Both the position numbers and the translations under genes were made by a program. This document shows, one piece after another, positions 17,449 through 27,800 of a DNA stretch of 64,000 nt. The notes beneath the pieces are model-generated. The model was not told the origin of the DNA and did no database searches. It saw nothing but the letters and a program-made list of their open reading frames with translations. The stretch is from Burkholderiales bacterium (GTDB taxonomy: Bacteria; Pseudomonadota; Gammaproteobacteria; Burkholderiales; Burkholderiaceae_C), in the NCBI GenBank assembly GCA_021414305.1, contig JAIOOS010000015.1:186001-250000 (forward strand). The letters run 5' to 3'. Positions within the stretch are counted from its first letter, which is position 1. Each line of letters opens with the position of its first letter.

Positions 17449-20157
17449 ATGACGAACGAAGGGCCGCGGCCGTTCTCGCGCGACGAGCTGTCGGGCCTGC
17501 TCGCCGCGCTGAAGGATCCGGAGCCGGCGGTCTCGATCGCGGCACTGCGCGCGCTGGTGCGGCTGCCGGTCGACACCCAGGTCAACCACGACCTGCGACC
17601 CTATCGGGCCGAAGTCGAACGAAGCGAGTACGCCTGGTCGACCTGGGTGCCCGACGCCGGAACACGAACCCGCATCGCCACCCTCGTCGACTGCACGACC
17701 GCGGACGAGTCGAGCATCGCCCGCTCCCTTCTCGACGGCGCGCACTCGCCGATCGCGCAGCGCTTCGCCGCGCTGGCGCTGGAGGACGCCGATCCCGGTA
17801 CGCACGCGATGCTCGTCGGCGCCGAGCGCCTCAGCATCGCCGTCGATCAGCAAGGCGCGACCGCGGTGCCGCCGGTCGACGAACTGTTCTCGCTCTACCG
17901 GATGTTCCTGCGTCGTGCCTGCACCTTCTGGTTCGACTGGGTGGAGGAGCAAGCGCGACTTTCGACGTATCGGCCCGCGGACCAGCTGCCGGCCTGGTTT
18001 CCGCTGGACCAGGGGCCGCTGGCCGCGGCGCGCCAGGTCGAATGGATGGCGTCGCGCATCGGCATGCCTACGCTGCTGCGCGGCCTGCGCGAACCGCTCC
18101 TCCACGGGAGCAGCACCGATCGCTTCGCCGCAGCGCAACTCGTCGAGTGGGCACGCCGCTCCGAGGGCCAGCCGCTGCCGCGCTTCGGTGGCGGCAGCGG
18201 TCCGGCCGACGTGCACTTCCCTATCCCGCCGACGCTGCAGTACAAGAAGTTCTCGCCGCTCGACCTGCCGATCGCCCAGGCGCCGGCGCCGGCGAGCGCC
18301 GCGTTCACCGCGGACGCCGAGCCCGAGGCCGCGATCGACGCCGGATCGGACGCCGGGGGCGAGCGGCGCATCAATGTCTGGATCAGCGACCCGGCCGACC
18401 CGGGCTATCGTCCCCGCGCCGGCGTCGCCTGCGTCGCCAGCTTCCGCGTCGGCACGCCGGTGGCAGCGAACCGGGTGTCGGGCGCGGACGGCGCGGTGCC
18501 CGACGACGACATTCCCGAAGCCGGCCTGTGGACGCGGTGGGCGGTGATCCCGCACCATGCCCGGCTGGAGGCGATGGCCGACTCGGCGGTGATGGTGCCG
18601 GGCGGCACGGCGATGTTCGACCTGCTGGTGCCGCGCCGCGGCGACAGCGCCACGGTCACCCTGCGCGTCACGCCGAAGAGCGGCGATCCGGCGCTGCGCA
18701 TCGTCATCACGGTCGGCGGCCAGGAGTACCGGACGCTCGAGGTCTCGCTCGCGGACGGCGCGCAGACGCTCTCCGACGTCGCCGCCGCGCCGCTCGGCCG
18801 GACCGACCTGAACACCACCCACGAATGGACCACCCCGCGCGGCACGCTCGGCCTGCTGGTCGAGGACGTCGGTCGCGCCCTCCTCTCCGGCGACATCGAC
18901 GGCGAGCCGGTCGAGCTCGGCGACAGCGTCGAGATCGTCACCGACAAGGGCACCGTCGGCCCTGCCGTCGCCAACGTGCTGAAGGCGGCCGACGACTTCC
19001 GCAAGCAGACGGAGCAGACCCGCTATCTCAACGACATCGATGCCGCCGACCTGCTGAAACGGCTCGCCGACTTCAAGCAGCAGTACGACTGGTCGAAGCT
19101 CGAGGACCTGGCCGACGAGGCGCATCGATCGGGCTGGGCCAAGACGCGCGACAGCAAGGAGCTGCGCGAGCTGGCGTACTACGGCCGCGAGCTCTACGAC
19201 ACCGTGTTCCCCGCGGACAGCAGCGGCCGGGAGCTGGTCGGCCGCCTGCCGCCAGGACACCGCCTCAACATCTCCTGGCGCCAGGACAGCAAGGCGGGCT
19301 GGGTGGCCCACGTGCCCTGGCAGCTGCTCTATGTCGGCGAGGTGGGCGCCGATGTGCCGGTAGACGCCGAAGCGTTCTGGGGCCTGCGCTTTCGCATTGC
19401 CTACACGAGCTACGTCCTGCGCGGGCAGAGCTCGATCTCGCTCGGCGCGCCGGCCGACGCGGCCTGCACCAGCCTGCTGTTTTTCGGCGAGTCCGCCAGG
19501 GAGCCGGCGACGGCCGAAGCACAGTGGCAGCGCGGCCAGCTGCAGTCGCTCGGCAGCGCGCCCCGGATGCGCGTGCTGCCCGATCCGGCAGCGCCGTCGG
19601 GCGCGAGAAAGCAGGCGCTGCTGCGCACCCTGGCCGAGCCCGAGCGCAGCAGCGAGCCCGACGTCGACACGGTCGCGCTGCTCTATCTCTACTGCCACTA
19701 CGGCCTCGATGCCGGCAGCAACAACCCCATCCTCCGCTTCGGCCTCAACGCCGCCGATCCCGACGACATCGTCCGCCAGCCCGAGATCGGCACGAAGGCG
19801 CTGGCCTCGCGCCCGCTCGTCTTCGCCAACGCCTGCGCGACCGCCGGCACCAGCGTCTACTCGGCGAGCGCGATCGCCAAGTCGTTCTTCGGCCGCGGCT
19901 GCCGCGCCTACATCGGCAGCGAATGCATGGTGCCGACGGCGCTGGCCAGCCGGTTCGCGATCACCTTCTTCCACTTCCTGCTGCGCAAGCCCGATCGCGA
20001 TTCACGGCCGATCGCCGCCGGCGAAGCGCTGGCGCAGGCCCGCCTCTTCCTCTGGTGCAACTACCGCAACGTCGGCGGGCTGCTCTATTCCTACCTCAAC
20101 AAGTACGACCTCTACCTGGCGACTCCGGCGGAGATCGACGACATGAAGAAGGCCTGA
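17449..20157 (+). CDS. CHAT-domain (caspase-like) protease 1
   Basis: A 902-residue protein. The N-terminal third is helical and begins with a HEAT-like segment (LKDPEPAVSIAALRALVRL). Residues about 300-460 look like a beta-sandwich (RRINVWISDP, then MFDLLVPRRGDSATVTLRV). The C-terminal CHAT peptidase domain (about 600-890) contains HVPWQLLYV, the catalytic His750 in LYLYCHYG, and Cys796 in VFANACATAG, followed by the usual GRGCRAYIGSE region. CHAT proteases are clan CD relatives of caspases and separase; some act as defence or cell-death proteases. The ATG at 17449 follows GAGGAG and lies 10 bp after the LanC-like stop. The lipase gene starts 3 bp after its stop. Confidence 0.85.
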   Translation: MTNEGPRPFSRDELSGLLAALKDPEPAVSIAALRALVRLPVDTQVNHDLRPYRAEVERSEYAWSTWVPDAGTRTRIATLVDCTTADESSIARSLLDGAHSPIAQRFAALALEDADPGTHAMLVGAERLSIAVDQQGATAVPPVDELFSLYRMFLRRACTFWFDWVEEQARLSTYRPADQLPAWFPLDQGPLAAARQVEWMASRIGMPTLLRGLREPLLHGSSTDRFAAAQLVEWARRSEGQPLPRFGGGSGPADVHFPIPPTLQYKKFSPLDLPIAQAPAPASAAFTADAEPEAAIDAGSDAGGERRINVWISDPADPGYRPRAGVACVASFRVGTPVAANRVSGADGAVPDDDIPEAGLWTRWAVIPHHARLEAMADSAVMVPGGTAMFDLLVPRRGDSATVTLRVTPKSGDPALRIVITVGGQEYRTLEVSLADGAQTLSDVAAAPLGRTDLNTTHEWTTPRGTLGLLVEDVGRALLSGDIDGEPVELGDSVEIVTDKGTVGPAVANVLKAADDFRKQTEQTRYLNDIDAADLLKRLADFKQQYDWSKLEDLADEAHRSGWAKTRDSKELRELAYYGRELYDTVFPADSSGRELVGRLPPGHRLNISWRQDSKAGWVAHVPWQLLYVGEVGADVPVDAEAFWGLRFRIAYTSYVLRGQSSISLGAPADAACTSLLFFGESAREPATAEAQWQRGQLQSLGSAPRMRVLPDPAAPSGARKQALLRTLAEPERSSEPDVDTVALLYLYCHYGLDAGSNNPILRFGLNAADPDDIVRQPEIGTKALASRPLVFANACATAGTSVYSASAIAKSFFGRGCRAYIGSECMVPTALASRFAITFFHFLLRKPDRDSRPIAAGEALAQARLFLWCNYRNVGGLLYSYLNKYDLYLATPAEIDDMKKA

Positions 20158-20160
20158 GCC

Positions 20161-21636
20161 ATGAGCAACGACCTGCCCGAGTTCCTCTCCGCCAGCTCCG
20201 AGCGCCAGCTCGAGCTCCTCGCCGATCCCGAAGCGGCAGCGGCGATGAAGCGCTTCCTCGGCGACGCCGCGTTCGCCGAGCTGGAGCGGCTGAAGGCGAA
20301 CGCGCCGTCGGCCGACAACCTCGCCCTGCACTCGCCGCCGAACCTGGTGTTCGTGCCGGGCGTGATGGGCAGCATGCTGCAGAGCGTGACCCAGGGCGGC
20401 GTGTGGTGGCTGAACGTCGACACCCGCAACTTCCTCAACCACCTCCGCCTCGCGCCCGACGGCACCGAGGATGCCGATCCGAACGACCAGATCGCGCCCT
20501 TCAACGTCGACTTCAGCTACCAGCCCTTCGCCGCCGCCGTGCTGGCGCGCGAGGACTTCGGGCACCGCATGTTCGCCTACGACTGGCGCAAGATGTACAG
20601 CCAGAACAGCGCCGCGCTGCGCGACCTGATCCTCGACATGCGGGTGAAGAACGGCGGCAAGCCGGTGCACATCGTCGCGCACAGCATGGGCGGCCTCATG
20701 GTGCGGGCGACGCTGAAGGAATTCGGCGACGAGCTCTGGCCGCTGCTCGGCCGAATCGCCTTCATCGGCACGCCGCACTACGGCTCGGCTTCGATCGCCG
20801 GCTACCTGAAGAACCACCTCTGGGGCTGGGAGATGCTCACGCTCCTGCGCGGCTACCTGGAGCGCAGGACTTTCCGCTCGCTCTGGGGCGTGCTCACCCT
20901 GCTGCCGGCGCCCGCCGGCATCTACCCCGGCTCGCGGCCGGGCGAGCCCGCCACCTGGAAGACCAGCGCAAGCGACAGCTACCACCACCCCTGCGCCAAC
21001 TTCGACCTCTACGACGCCCGGGCCTGGCAGCTCGAGCTCGACGACGCGGAGACGAAGCAGCTGCAGGCCGTTCTCGATGCCGTGGCCGCGTTCCACACCG
21101 ACATGCACCGCTGGCACAACGATCCTGCCGATCTGCTGCAGCAGGATTGCGACCGCATGCTGATGGTCGCCGGCGTCGGCTACCAGGGCCTGTTTCGCCT
21201 CGCCTACGTCGACAAGCTCGGCTTCTGGAAGACGATGGACAAGATCACCGACCGGATCGCCGGCGACCGCCACCGCGACGGCGATGGCCGGGTGCCGCTC
21301 GCCTCGGCCGAGCTCGAGCGCGTGCGCATCAAGTACGTTCGCGGCGTGCACGGCGGGCTGACCAACATTCCCGCGGTCTACGAGGACGTCTTTCGCTGGC
21401 TCAACGGCCAGCCGCTCGAGTTCCTGGCCGACACGCCCGAGGACGCGTTCGTCGGCCATGGCGCGACCAGCGCGATGCTGAGCGTGGCCCCGCATCTCGA
21501 CGGCAGCAGCCGCGCCATCGACGACGACCCCGGCTACCTGCAGCTCGACGCGCCGACCGAGCTCGATCCGGCGGCGGTCGAGCAGCGGCTGGCGACGGGC
21601 GGCGCGCCGGGCTTCAACCTGCTGAAGATCCTCTGA
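20161..21636 (+). CDS. LCAT-like alpha/beta-hydrolase (lipase or phospholipase/acyltransferase)
   Basis: A 491-residue alpha/beta hydrolase resembling the lecithin:cholesterol acyltransferase/PDAT group. The oxyanion region is FVPGVMGSML, the nucleophile is Ser175 in AHSMGG, the acid is probably Asp373 or Asp375 in DGDGRVPLAS, and the general base is His397 in GVHGGL. FAYDWRK and FIGTPHYGS are typical of the family. There is no signal peptide or transmembrane helix, so it should be cytoplasmic until activated or membrane-attached. An N-terminal segment of about 60 residues precedes the hydrolase core and could be inhibitory or a cleavage site. It lies between two CHAT protease genes with gaps of 3 and 4 bp, which makes it a candidate CHAT substrate (hypothesis). 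Confidence 0.82.
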   Translation: MSNDLPEFLSASSERQLELLADPEAAAAMKRFLGDAAFAELERLKANAPSADNLALHSPPNLVFVPGVMGSMLQSVTQGGVWWLNVDTRNFLNHLRLAPDGTEDADPNDQIAPFNVDFSYQPFAAAVLAREDFGHRMFAYDWRKMYSQNSAALRDLILDMRVKNGGKPVHIVAHSMGGLMVRATLKEFGDELWPLLGRIAFIGTPHYGSASIAGYLKNHLWGWEMLTLLRGYLERRTFRSLWGVLTLLPAPAGIYPGSRPGEPATWKTSASDSYHHPCANFDLYDARAWQLELDDAETKQLQAVLDAVAAFHTDMHRWHNDPADLLQQDCDRMLMVAGVGYQGLFRLAYVDKLGFWKTMDKITDRIAGDRHRDGDGRVPLASAELERVRIKYVRGVHGGLTNIPAVYEDVFRWLNGQPLEFLADTPEDAFVGHGATSAMLSVAPHLDGSSRAIDDDPGYLQLDAPTELDPAAVEQRLATGGAPGFNLLKIL

Positions 21637-21640
21637 GCAC

Positions 21641-24600
21641 ATGACCGGCCTTCCCGCCGCGGACGCCGTGGTCGTCTGCCGGCGCGAGCAGTGGGCCGAG
21701 GCGGCGACCGTGCTCTCGTGCTTCGTTCCGGGAGCGCTGCCGCCGCTGCTGGTGCTCGACCCGGCGCCGTGCAGCGAGGCCGACTACGCGGGCCTGCACG
21801 ACGCCTATCGACAGATGCGCGAGCGGCGCGACGCGGACCGCGGCACGCCTGCTGCGCGCGCCGCGGCAGCCGGCGCGGCCGAGCCCGAGGAGTGGTCGAA
21901 CGCGGAGATCGACCGCCGCGCCGCGCTGCTGACGCCGTTTCGCCGCTGGATCAGGCGCAAGCGCCTGCTCGGCGAGGGCCTGCGCCGCCTGGCGCTGCGC
22001 CGCGCAATCTTTCTCTGCGCGCCGAGCGCGGAGGAGATGAGCCTCGTCGAGGCGGTTCCCGTCGGCCGGTTCGACCCGCGGCGGCGCCGACCGCTGCTCG
22101 TCGAGGGACTGGCGGCGCTGCAGCTCTCGACGCAGGGCGACGCGCCTTTCTGGCAGCGGGCGTGGGAGGCTGTGCGCCCGGGCGAGCCGCTGCCGGCCGG
22201 GACCATCGTCGTCGCCGCGGACCCGATCGCCGTCGTCGCCGCGCTGTACCGCTCGCGCCGGCTCGGCCAGCCGCTGTCGGTAGGTGCCGCGCCGGCAGAG
22301 CCGCAGACCTTCGCCCGCGAGGAGCCGGGCTCCACGCCGCCCGGCGAATGCGTGGTCGTCGAGGCGCGCGGCCTGGCCGACGACCTGCTCGCGGCGCTCT
22401 ACGCGGCGCGGCAGGGTGCGCGGCTGTGCGTGATCCCGATCCTCGACGCCGGGGCCATCGAGACGGCGCGCCAGGCGGTGCAGGCCGCGCTGGACCGGCA
22501 GCACGACGCGACCCCTGCCCTGGCGACATTGCGGGCAACGGTCGCGGCCGCGGTTCCCGCTGCGGTGACCGACGCGGTCGGCGACCTGCCGCTCACCGCC
22601 TTCACCGCCGGCGTGCCCTATCACCTGCTCGCGAACGGCCGCATCGACTGGGCCGACAAGCCCATCGGCCTGATGACCGGCGATCCGCTCCTGCTCTGCT
22701 CGGCCGAGCTCTTTCGCCTCGCCGCCGCCGACGACGACGGCGCCCGCATCGACGTGCTGTTCGAGCCCGGCTACTTCGATACCCGCGAGACCGAGGCGGT
22801 GCTGGCAGCGCTGCGCGGCGCCGGCGCGCACTGCCTGTTGCTGGAGGGCAAGGCGGCCTCGAACACTTCGCTGATCGCCGCGCCCGGCCTGCCGCTCGAC
22901 CTGCTGTTCTTCGACACGCACGGCTCGGCCGAGTCGATGCTGCTCGAGGACATGCCGATCGAATCGTTCAAGCTGCTGCAGCGGGTGTCGCTCGCGAGCC
23001 GGCCGCTGGTGTTCAACAACTCCTGCCTGTCGTGGACCGGCGTCGGCCGCGAATTCATCGCCGTCGGCGCGCGCGGCTACGTGGGCACGCTCTGGAGCGT
23101 GCGCGCCGACCAGGGCGCCCGGCTGGCGGCGACGCTGATGACGCGCATCGCCGGCGGCGGGCAGACCGTTGCCGGCAGCCTGCGCGGGAGCGGCGTCGAT
23201 GCCCTCACCGACGCCGCCTACGTGTTTGTCGGCCCGGTCGGCGCGCGTCTCGCCGCCCCGGCGCCGGGCGGCGACGAGCGGCGGCGCCTGACACGTCTGG
23301 CGACCGCGCTGCTGCAGGCCGCGTGCTTCGTCGCCCGCCAGGGGCCCGATCCCGCCTCGCCGATGCTCGCGCCGCTGCTGCAGGCGCTGCGCCCGCAGGC
23401 CGAGGCGCTGATCGCCGAGATCGGGCGGCGCTGGCCCGAGGCCGACCGCTCCAGCCTGGCGCTGATCACCGAGCAACTCGATCTCGTGCAGGCATTGCGT
23501 CTCGACCCGGCGAATGCGCAGCGCGACGCCGGGCTGGTGCAGCGCGGCCTGCAACTGTCCGGCGCGATCGAGAGCGCGAGCCCACCACCGACGGCGGACC
23601 TCGATACCCGGGCGCGCTTCTGGCGGATGGCGGCGCAGGACTGGGGCCGGCGCGGCCGCTGGGGCGATGCGGCCGGACTGCTGGCGATGGCGATCGAACG
23701 CTCGAGAGCCGCCGGACGCGCCGCCGGCGCCGAGTGCCTGCAGCTCGCCGATGCCTGGCGCAGCCTGGGCCACCTGGAGGCGGCGTTGAAGACCGCGGCC
23801 GAGGCGCGCTCGGAGTTCGCCGCGGCCCCAGGACCCGAAGCCCGCGAAGGCGCGATGCTCGCCGCCGGCCGCCTCGCCCAGCTCTGGCGCCAGGCCGGCC
23901 GCTGGGAGGAGGCCCGGCTCGCCGCCGAGGACGGCCTCGGCCTCGCCATCGAGACCGATCAGCTCGCCGAGCAGGCGGCGTTCCATGCCGACCTCAGCAA
24001 CATCGCGCGCGACCGCGGCGACCCGGTCGCGGCCGTCGCCTCCGCCGAGCAGGCGCTGGCGGCCGCGCGCAACGCGCACAGCGAGAACGCGGAGGCCGCG
24101 GCCCTGGGCGCCCTCGCCCGCGCCCTGATCGCCGACCGGCAATGGCCACGGGCCCGCGAGATCGCACTCGACGGCCTGCGCGCGGCGCAGCGGCGCGGCC
24201 TCGCTGCCTCGGCGGTCGCGTTCGGCGCCGATCTCTCGGACATCGCCACGGGCGAAGGCGATCTGCCGGGCGCACTTCGGTACCTCCAGGAGACAGGCCC
24301 GGCCCTGGCGATTTCCGGATCGCCGGTGACCATCCGCAAGATCCTGATGAAGGCCCGGGGCCTGCTCGACCGGATCGACACCTGGGACGGCGAACGCCGC
24401 CTGCTCGACCTGGTGGCGACGGTGCTGCCGGCGCAGCCGGGCGAGCACCGCATCGCCGCCGGCAGCGGCGCGATCGACAGCCTCATGGCCCGGATCGCGG
24501 CCGAGGGCTGGGCCCGATCGCGCGAGTGGCTCTGGCAGATTCGCCGCGACCTCGAGCAGAAGGTCAGGTCTCGTGGTGCGGCCGCCACCGAGCAGCTCCT

Positions 24601-24787
24601 GCTGCTGCGCGACGTGGTCGCCCTTTGCCACGAACGCGCCAGTGGCCGCGATGCCCTCGCCGCGAGCCAGGCCGCGATCGTCGACGCGAGCACCGGCAAG
24701 GCCTTCGCCCTGGCCGCCTTCGTCCTGCCCGGGGATACCTCGGCACACCCGGCGTGGCGCGAGTCCGGCCCGGGCAAGGCGTCCTGA
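21641..24787 (+). CDS. CHAT-domain protease 2 with C-terminal TPR-like repeats
   Basis: A 1048-residue protein. The first 300 or so residues match nothing I recognise. A CHAT-type core follows, with His427 in FFDTHGSAE and Cys462 in VFNNSCLSWTG, then the conserved GARGYVGTLWSV strand and loop. From about residue 665 to 890 there are TPR-like helical hairpins (GRWGDAAGLLAMAIERS, LGHLEAALKTAAEARSEF, GRWEEARLAAEDGLGLA, GDPVAAVASAEQALAAARN). Repeats of this type in other CHAT proteins sense partners or signals that unlock the protease. It is divergent in sequence from CHAT protease 1, so the two probably have different triggers or targets. It is the last gene of the plus-strand run and converges with the regulator at 24819-28121. 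Confidence 0.8.
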   Translation: MTGLPAADAVVVCRREQWAEAATVLSCFVPGALPPLLVLDPAPCSEADYAGLHDAYRQMRERRDADRGTPAARAAAAGAAEPEEWSNAEIDRRAALLTPFRRWIRRKRLLGEGLRRLALRRAIFLCAPSAEEMSLVEAVPVGRFDPRRRRPLLVEGLAALQLSTQGDAPFWQRAWEAVRPGEPLPAGTIVVAADPIAVVAALYRSRRLGQPLSVGAAPAEPQTFAREEPGSTPPGECVVVEARGLADDLLAALYAARQGARLCVIPILDAGAIETARQAVQAALDRQHDATPALATLRATVAAAVPAAVTDAVGDLPLTAFTAGVPYHLLANGRIDWADKPIGLMTGDPLLLCSAELFRLAAADDDGARIDVLFEPGYFDTRETEAVLAALRGAGAHCLLLEGKAASNTSLIAAPGLPLDLLFFDTHGSAESMLLEDMPIESFKLLQRVSLASRPLVFNNSCLSWTGVGREFIAVGARGYVGTLWSVRADQGARLAATLMTRIAGGGQTVAGSLRGSGVDALTDAAYVFVGPVGARLAAPAPGGDERRRLTRLATALLQAACFVARQGPDPASPMLAPLLQALRPQAEALIAEIGRRWPEADRSSLALITEQLDLVQALRLDPANAQRDAGLVQRGLQLSGAIESASPPPTADLDTRARFWRMAAQDWGRRGRWGDAAGLLAMAIERSRAAGRAAGAECLQLADAWRSLGHLEAALKTAAEARSEFAAAPGPEAREGAMLAAGRLAQLWRQAGRWEEARLAAEDGLGLAIETDQLAEQAAFHADLSNIARDRGDPVAAVASAEQALAAARNAHSENAEAAALGALARALIADRQWPRAREIALDGLRAAQRRGLAASAVAFGADLSDIATGEGDLPGALRYLQETGPALAISGSPVTIRKILMKARGLLDRIDTWDGERRLLDLVATVLPAQPGEHRIAAGSGAIDSLMARIAAEGWARSREWLWQIRRDLEQKVRSRGAAATEQLLLLRDVVALCHERASGRDALAASQAAIVDASTGKAFALAAFVLPGDTSAHPAWRESGPGKAS

Positions 24788-24818
24788 CAGATCAGGGCGC
24801 GCCAGACCCGAGCCGCGG

Positions 24819-27800
24819 TCAACCCGCCAGCAGTTCCCGGTGCGCCGCCACGGCATGGCGGAAGCTGGTGTGGAACTCGTCCGGCAGCGCGTTGTGCAGC
24901 GTGCGGTGAATCCAGGCGACGCCTTCGGCGCGCGAAGCTTCGGCCCCCTCCCGGGCATCAAGCTGCTGCGACAGCCGCCACAGGGCGTGCCACCAGTGAC
25001 CGAGCGCGCAATCCAGCGGCACTTCGGTCGCGGGACGCCGGATGCACGCCTGCAGGTGCTCGCGTGCCGCCTCCTGCCTGCCCGCCTTCGACGCCAACCG
25101 CGCGCAGGCCAGCTCGGCCGCCCATCGCAGGCCGAAGTAGCCGTCGTGTCGCGCCCGCTCGCGCAGCGCGCCCAGGTAGTCGTGCGCCGAAGCCGCGGCC
25201 GCGGCCGACTGCAAGCCGGTCGCCAGGGCGGCGTCGATCTCGATCGAGTCCTTGACGGTGCGCAGCGCACCGTCACCGACCCGGGCCCGGGCGAGCTCGC
25301 ACAGGTCGCCGAGCGGAAGGCCCCGCCACTGCCCCAGGCGCGCCCTGAGCTGCAGCGCGCGTGCCTGCACCCACGCCGGCAGCACGCCGTAGTCGTCGTG
25401 GGCCGCCAGGTCCTGTTGCGCACGGGCCCATTGGCCGATCCAGGCCCACAGCCAGGCTCGGTGCAAGCGGTCGAGGGGCAGGCGCGCCGGCAGTTGTTCG
25501 CTCGTGACGGCCATCGCCAAATCGAAGCGCTCCAGGGACTCGGCGTAGCGTCCGAGATCGCGCAACACGATGGCTTGGAGGTTCCAGCTCAGATGGTTGA
25601 TGCCGTGCAGCGCGTCATGGGCGCGGCGTTCCCGCTCGCCCGCCTCGAGCAGCGCCATCGCCGCCTCGAGCTCACCGGTGTCGATGTGATTGACCGCGTG
25701 GTTCTTGCTGCCCATCACGAACTCGGAATGCTGCCGGTGCAGGAGCGCGAGTTCGACTCCCCGGCGGTGAGATGCGCGTGCTTCGAGCGGGCGCCCCAGG
25801 TTGTCGAGCACGACGCCGTGTTCGATGAAGATCGTGGGCTCGGGGTCGCCGAGCCGTTCGACCACGGGCCAGTGCGCGTCGAGCAATGCGGCCGCTTCGC
25901 TGCCTTGCCCGTAGGTCGACAAGGCGATGGCCAGCGGCATCAGCACCGCTACCGTCATCCGGTCGTCGCCCTGTTCCGAGGCCAGGCGCAGGGCCTCGCG
26001 GCCATCGGCAATCGCGGCCGTCAGGTCGATCTGCTTGACCTGGGAAGAGACGCGCATCGCGAGGACCTCGAGGCGTTCGCGCGGGCTGCGGGCATGGGCC
26101 AGCGCCCGGTCGAGCGCGCGCATCGCACCGACCTCGCCGTCGACGCACTCCAGGGCCTGATGCGCGCGCATCCACAGCGCGTGCGCTGAAGGCGTTCCTG
26201 CGTCGCCCTGCTCCGCTGCGATGGTCGCGGCCTGTTCCAGGAACTCGGCCTCCTCCCGCCGGCGCAGGCCGTCCCGGGCCTGATCGGCCGCCTTGAGCAG
26301 CCATGGCAGGGCGCGACGCTCGTCGCCCGCCGCCAGCCAGTGCCCGGCAAGGCGCGCCGGCTCGGCGTGCCGCCCTTCGAGATGCCGGGCCATCGCCGCA
26401 TGCAGGTGCTCGGCGATCGCCTTGGGCACGCTGCGCAGCGTGGCCTCGAGCACCAGGTCGTGCGCGAAGGTCCGCTCGCGCAGCACCTGTGCCAGCTCGA
26501 GCTCCATCCAGGCATCGGCCAGCTCGATCGCCCGGCGTCCGAGCACGTCTTCGGCCAGCGCCGGGCTGAAGTCGGGCCCGGCGATGGCAGCCACGCGCGC
26601 CAGCGCCAGCGCGACCTCGCTCAACTGCTTCAGTCGCCGGTCGATCAACGCGCCGACCGACGCCGGTTGCGGCAAGCCCTTGGCACTGGCCCCGGGCAGA
26701 AGCATCTGCTTGAGCGTCTCGAGCGCGAACAACGGGTTGCCGCCGGTGTGGCGCAACAGGCGCTCGCCGACGGCATCGGCGTCGATCTCGCGCAGGTTGA
26801 GCGACTGCACCAGCTCGACCATCTGCGCGGCGTCGAGCGGCGCCACGTCGGTGACCTCGAGCCGCTGCGCCTCCTCGAGCACGTCGCGCAACGCGAGCGC
26901 GGCGGCCGAGCCTTCGCCGGGGCGCTTCGTGAAGATCCACGCCAGGGGCGACAGCGCTTCGGCACCGGCCAATGCGGACAGCATCTCCAGGCTGGCGTCG
27001 TCGGCGAAGTGCAGGTCGTCCACTGCCACCGCACGCAACCGGGCCTGCGCAACGACCTGTTCGATCGCCGATTGCAGCACCAGCCGCTCGCCATCGGCCG
27101 GCATCGCCAACGGCATGGTCGTGATCGGCCCGATCTCGGGCAGCAGGCGCGCCAGGGCGCCGGGCTCGGGTTGCAGCCGGCGCAGCTCGAGCAGCCGGCG
27201 CAGGAGCCGGGCCAGCGTGGCATAGGGCACGCCCGCGTCGCCGGCCTGGGCCTTGACGACCACATGGCCGGCGCTGACCTGAAGGGCTTCGGCGAGCAAC
27301 CGGCTCTTGCCCATGCCGGCTTCTCCCAGCAGCAGCAGCGCTCGACCCTCGGCCAGCGCCCGGTGCACCGCCTGAAGCTCGCGCGTGCGGCCCACCATTC
27401 GGGGCGGACGCTGCAATGCCGTGGCCCAGACCCGCACCGGCGCGAGCGACTCTGCGCCCGCTTGCTCGACCAGGCGCATCAGGGCCAGCGTCTCGCCGCT
27501 CGGTCGCGCGCCGAGCTCTTCTTCGAGCAGGCGTTGCAGTGCCCGGAACGCGGCGCGTGCACGCGCCACATCCTGATCGAGGTAGTGAAGCCGGATCAGG
27601 GTCCGGTGGTGCGCTTCCGCGAAAGGGTCCTCTGCCAGTTGCTGCTGCGCGCACGCGATCGCGTCGTCCCAGCGCTGTTCGGTCTCGGCCAGGGCAAGGA
27701 CTTCGCCCAGGGCCGCGGCTCGGCTGGAGCGTCGCGTCTCGCGCTGCGCCTGCAACCATTCGCTGAAGTCTTCGCACTCGTCGTAGTCCTGACCCGCAAG

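Noticed and set aside
16185..24787. Lanthipeptide biosynthesis cluster
   Set aside because: Only a LanC-like protein is present. There is no precursor peptide with a leader, no dehydratase, no dedicated exporter and no LanP-type serine protease.
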